Below, piece by piece: positions 61,701-64,000 of a DNA stretch of 64,000 bases. The stretch is from contig NC_053046.1 in NCBI RefSeq assembly GCF_003473485.1, positions 4,784,001 to 4,848,000 on the forward strand, written 5' to 3'. Within the stretch, counting starts at the first letter, position 1. Every line of letters begins with the position of its first letter. The notes beneath the pieces are model-generated. The model was not told the origin of the DNA. It searched no databases and saw nothing but the letters and a program-made list of their open reading frames with translations. The DNA is from Medicago truncatula. Taxonomy: Eukaryota; Streptophyta; Magnoliopsida; Fabales; Fabaceae. The translations under genes and the position numbers were made by a program.

Positions 61701-62976
61701 TTGTTCCCCTAAGATATGTCATACCATCTTCATACCCCGTCTGTTGTTGTATTTATTTAGGCAGGTAGTGGACACGGCCCTTTCTCTCTCTCTCTCTCTC
61801 TTTCTGTAACTGATATGGATGTTCAGAAATCTCACAACCATGAATTCAGTGTCCAATAGTAATACTTCTAAAGGAATAATAAACCTGCATAATATAAACC
61901 TACATATAGTGTAGTGTAGTAGGTACAACATAAATGCTGCTAGATAAATAATTAAAGGTAGAGAATAAAAATTTAAATTTGATTATTATGAATTACTAGA
62001 TATTAAAAAATGTAGAACACTCACATATCAGCCCATCAACCACCTGTGCTTGAGTCAGGAGTAGAAGGTAGGGAAATAAATTCTTCCTATAAAGTATATA
62101 CTTATCAAATTCTTTATAGGATATTTGTATTTAGATGTTCCATACATTAATTAAATGATTAATCTATCAAAAACAAGGACATTCCTCCAAAGACTCAAAC
62201 CCAATCTTGTTCTTGAAGAGGGATAGAAAAGGTGGTCGAAAATGAGACATTGACCTTCTTCTTGTATGATATATGATAAATTTTACGATTCGAGAGTTTA
62301 ACTCAACTCATTTTATTTAAGTATCGAAAACTTGTACGAGTTTAACTAAAATTAAAATTATATACAATTTATTATATACATGATATATGTGAGCTAATAT
62401 AATATTGTAAATAGGTCAATAGTGCAAAATATGACTTAATTATAAAAGGCAAAGTATACATAACTACAATAATAAAGTGAAATGCTCAACTTAGCATAAA
62501 AACACAAAAATTAACACGCAAAATATCATAAGTTTCATAAATTACTTAGCCATTCAAAAAACATCCAAAAAATCAAGTTTCACAAGTACTTTGGGCGAGT
62601 GTTCTCTATTATATATGTTGTGTGTTTTGTTGTTCGTTTTTGAGAAAAAGAAAGGTTGCGCATTCATCTGACACAAGTACTTTGGATTGGGGTTTACAAA
62701 ATGAATTGGATGAAAAAAATTGGCCCAAAACCAAAAAAAATGTGATTCCTTAACGTAAACTCGTCCGAGTTTACCACGAATTTTCCGATTTTACTCCGTG
62801 TTAACTCGATTAAACTTGGAAAAATTTTCGATTTCACTAAAAACCTAGTTAATGTTCAACTTAATACAATTTTGACATCTAAAAATGCGGACTCGGGCAA
62901 ATTTACGAGTTAAAATCAATTTGTGGAACACTGGATATATGGGTAGGTGGAGTGGATCTTTGCTAGAGTTTTCTAA

Positions 62977-63518
62977 GGCTTTGTTTGGGAGTTTGGAGGG
63001 GAGGGGAAAGAAAGGCTTTCGAGGGAGAGAAATATAGGACAAAAATTAAGAAATCTTTCACATTTTTTTAAAGAGTATTTTTTTATAGAGTGATAAATTA
63101 ATGCTTATGATTAATATATTTTTAATTTTAAGAATATTATAACAACATATATTCAATTTGAAGAATTCATATAAACCCTCTCAAACCCTCCAATTTAAAG
63201 AATTCATATAAACATTTTCTCTGAAGTTGCACAACATAATATTTATCATATATCTTTAAACTATAATAGGTGTATATATCTATTAAGAAATGAGTAATAA
63301 TCTGGTGTGGCTACAACCACACCATACCTTATGGTGGGTCCACCTCTGCTCCTCAAATACAATTTTTTAGTTTCTTAAATGAGGAGGGTTGTATATTTTG
63401 ATGAAGAATAAGTCCTCCAAAAGCCTCCTTTCAACGTCTTCTATTTTTTTCACTTACTCTTTCCTTTTTTTTTTTTAAGCATTTCCTTTCATTTCCTTTC
63501 AAACTCGCAAACAAAGCC
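62977..63518. mobile_element. Tourist-like MITE (PIF/Harbinger type)
   Basis: Ends GGCTTTGTTTGGGAGTTTG and, on the other strand, GGCTTTGTTTGCGAGTTTG, with a TAA on each side (62974-62976 and 63519-63521), the 3-bp duplication typical of PIF/Harbinger. Subterminal purine-rich arms (ggaggggaggggaaagaaag against ctttcatttcctttc) are also roughly inverted. At 542 bp it is long for a Tourist, and 63300-63420 (tggtgtggctacaaccacacca) may be a nested insert. Confidence 0.8.
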
Positions 63519-63944
63519 TAAGTTGTTTTTTATTTTGAATGAACGTATTTTGTATGTTGCTTATCTAAGTCATTGGATCGATGGCACGTGCACTCACTTG
63601 GAGGAGGGATTTTTTATTTAAGAGAAGTTGTTGGTGGTTGACCCTTATGACCTTAATTGGAGGGGTGTTGGTGGATAACCCTTATGATCTTAATTGGAGG
63701 GGTAGATATGAGTCGTAGAAAAGACATAATTCTGGCAGTATGATTCAACATACTAATTCGCTGTTAGCTTGACTTATGAAGATATGTCGACTAAAAAATA
63801 AAATCAACGTTTCAAACAATGAGTCAAAAATTAATTTTTCAGCTTGTTGAGGAGGTAGTCTTTACTACGAAAGAAAGAAATTGCCAATTTTAATTGAATG
63901 TATACAACACTTATTTTTCGTTGATGAAATAGTAACTTTTATAT

Positions 63945-64000
63945 CTAGCTCAACTGACAAATGTTAAAATTGCAAGGTCGAACATGACTCTGATTCAAAT
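63945..64000 (+). repeat. tRNA-derived SINE, cut by the window edge
   Basis: It starts tctagctcaactgacaaatg, ttaaaattgcaaggtcg and continues to the last base, matching the head of the SINE at 46391-46520 (read on its own strand). The rest lies beyond the window. Confidence 0.65.

Larger units (their letters stand above)
52941..64000. other. Gene-free tail of the window
   Basis: About 11 kb with no protein gene that I can support. Contents listed separately: TA microsatellite, Stowaway, short Mutator-like MITE, 28-bp palindrome, CT run (61783-61801), Tourist-type element and a SINE cut by the window edge. The remaining open frames are AT-rich and match nothing known. Distant regulatory elements of the zinc-finger gene could lie here. 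Confidence 0.55.

Overview
This window is AT-rich, intron-bearing plant nuclear DNA. The genes, the short inverted-repeat elements, the tRNA-derived SINEs and the LINE proteins all fit a papilionoid legume of the Medicago/Trifolium/pea type. That taxon is inferred from family resemblance and not proven. There is no operon structure, and each gene stands alone with its own promoter.

Six genes can be rebuilt with confidence or reasonable support by joining exons at splice sites. (1) 1414-4595 minus: a six-exon aluminium-activated malate transporter of the ALMT12/QUAC1 type (549 aa), whose first intron uses a GC donor. (2) 7590-10053 minus: a two-exon gene for a 159-aa plant protein of unknown function. 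(3) 12789-20740 minus: a 13-exon AP-2 clathrin adaptor mu subunit gene (AP2M, 438 aa) with complete coding sequence. (4) 32785-35964 plus: a five-exon AT-hook/PPC-domain AHL protein (384 aa) with an almost perfect internal duplication of its AT-hook segment. (5) 45047-45445 plus: a one-exon SAUR-like protein. (6) 52185-52940 plus: a one-exon SUPERMAN-type single C2H2 zinc-finger protein with a C-terminal EAR motif. A possible last exon of an unidentified gene lies at 619-884. The genes have unrelated jobs (anion channel, endocytosis, chromatin, growth response, repression) and nothing suggests they form one pathway.

The rest is mobile DNA and its debris. The most interesting stretch is 23.55-29.2 kb. 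It has a Helitron-like 3' end (perfect 9-bp hairpin, then CTAG and a flanking T, on the minus strand). Upstream of that end, all on the same strand, are broken pieces of unrelated host genes: an Ole e 1/AGP31-type domain with a nonsense codon, a TM9SF (nonaspanin) gene with its introns kept, an NBS-LRR repeat segment, and a short piece resembling DNA polymerase epsilon. A second captured piece, an LRR receptor kinase (HAESA-like) fragment flanked by a perfect 21-bp direct repeat, sits in AP2M intron 1.

At least ten short non-autonomous DNA transposons can be delimited by inverted ends plus target-site duplications: three Mutator-like families with 9-bp duplications, two Stowaway elements (TA), one hAT (8 bp) and one Tourist/PIF (TAA). 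Most of 39.5-43.6 kb is made of them. LINE remnants lie at 30.1-30.7 and 46.5-47.3 kb, and SINE copies at 14.5, 15.4, 31.4, 46.4 and 63.9 kb. From 53 kb to the end I found no protein gene.
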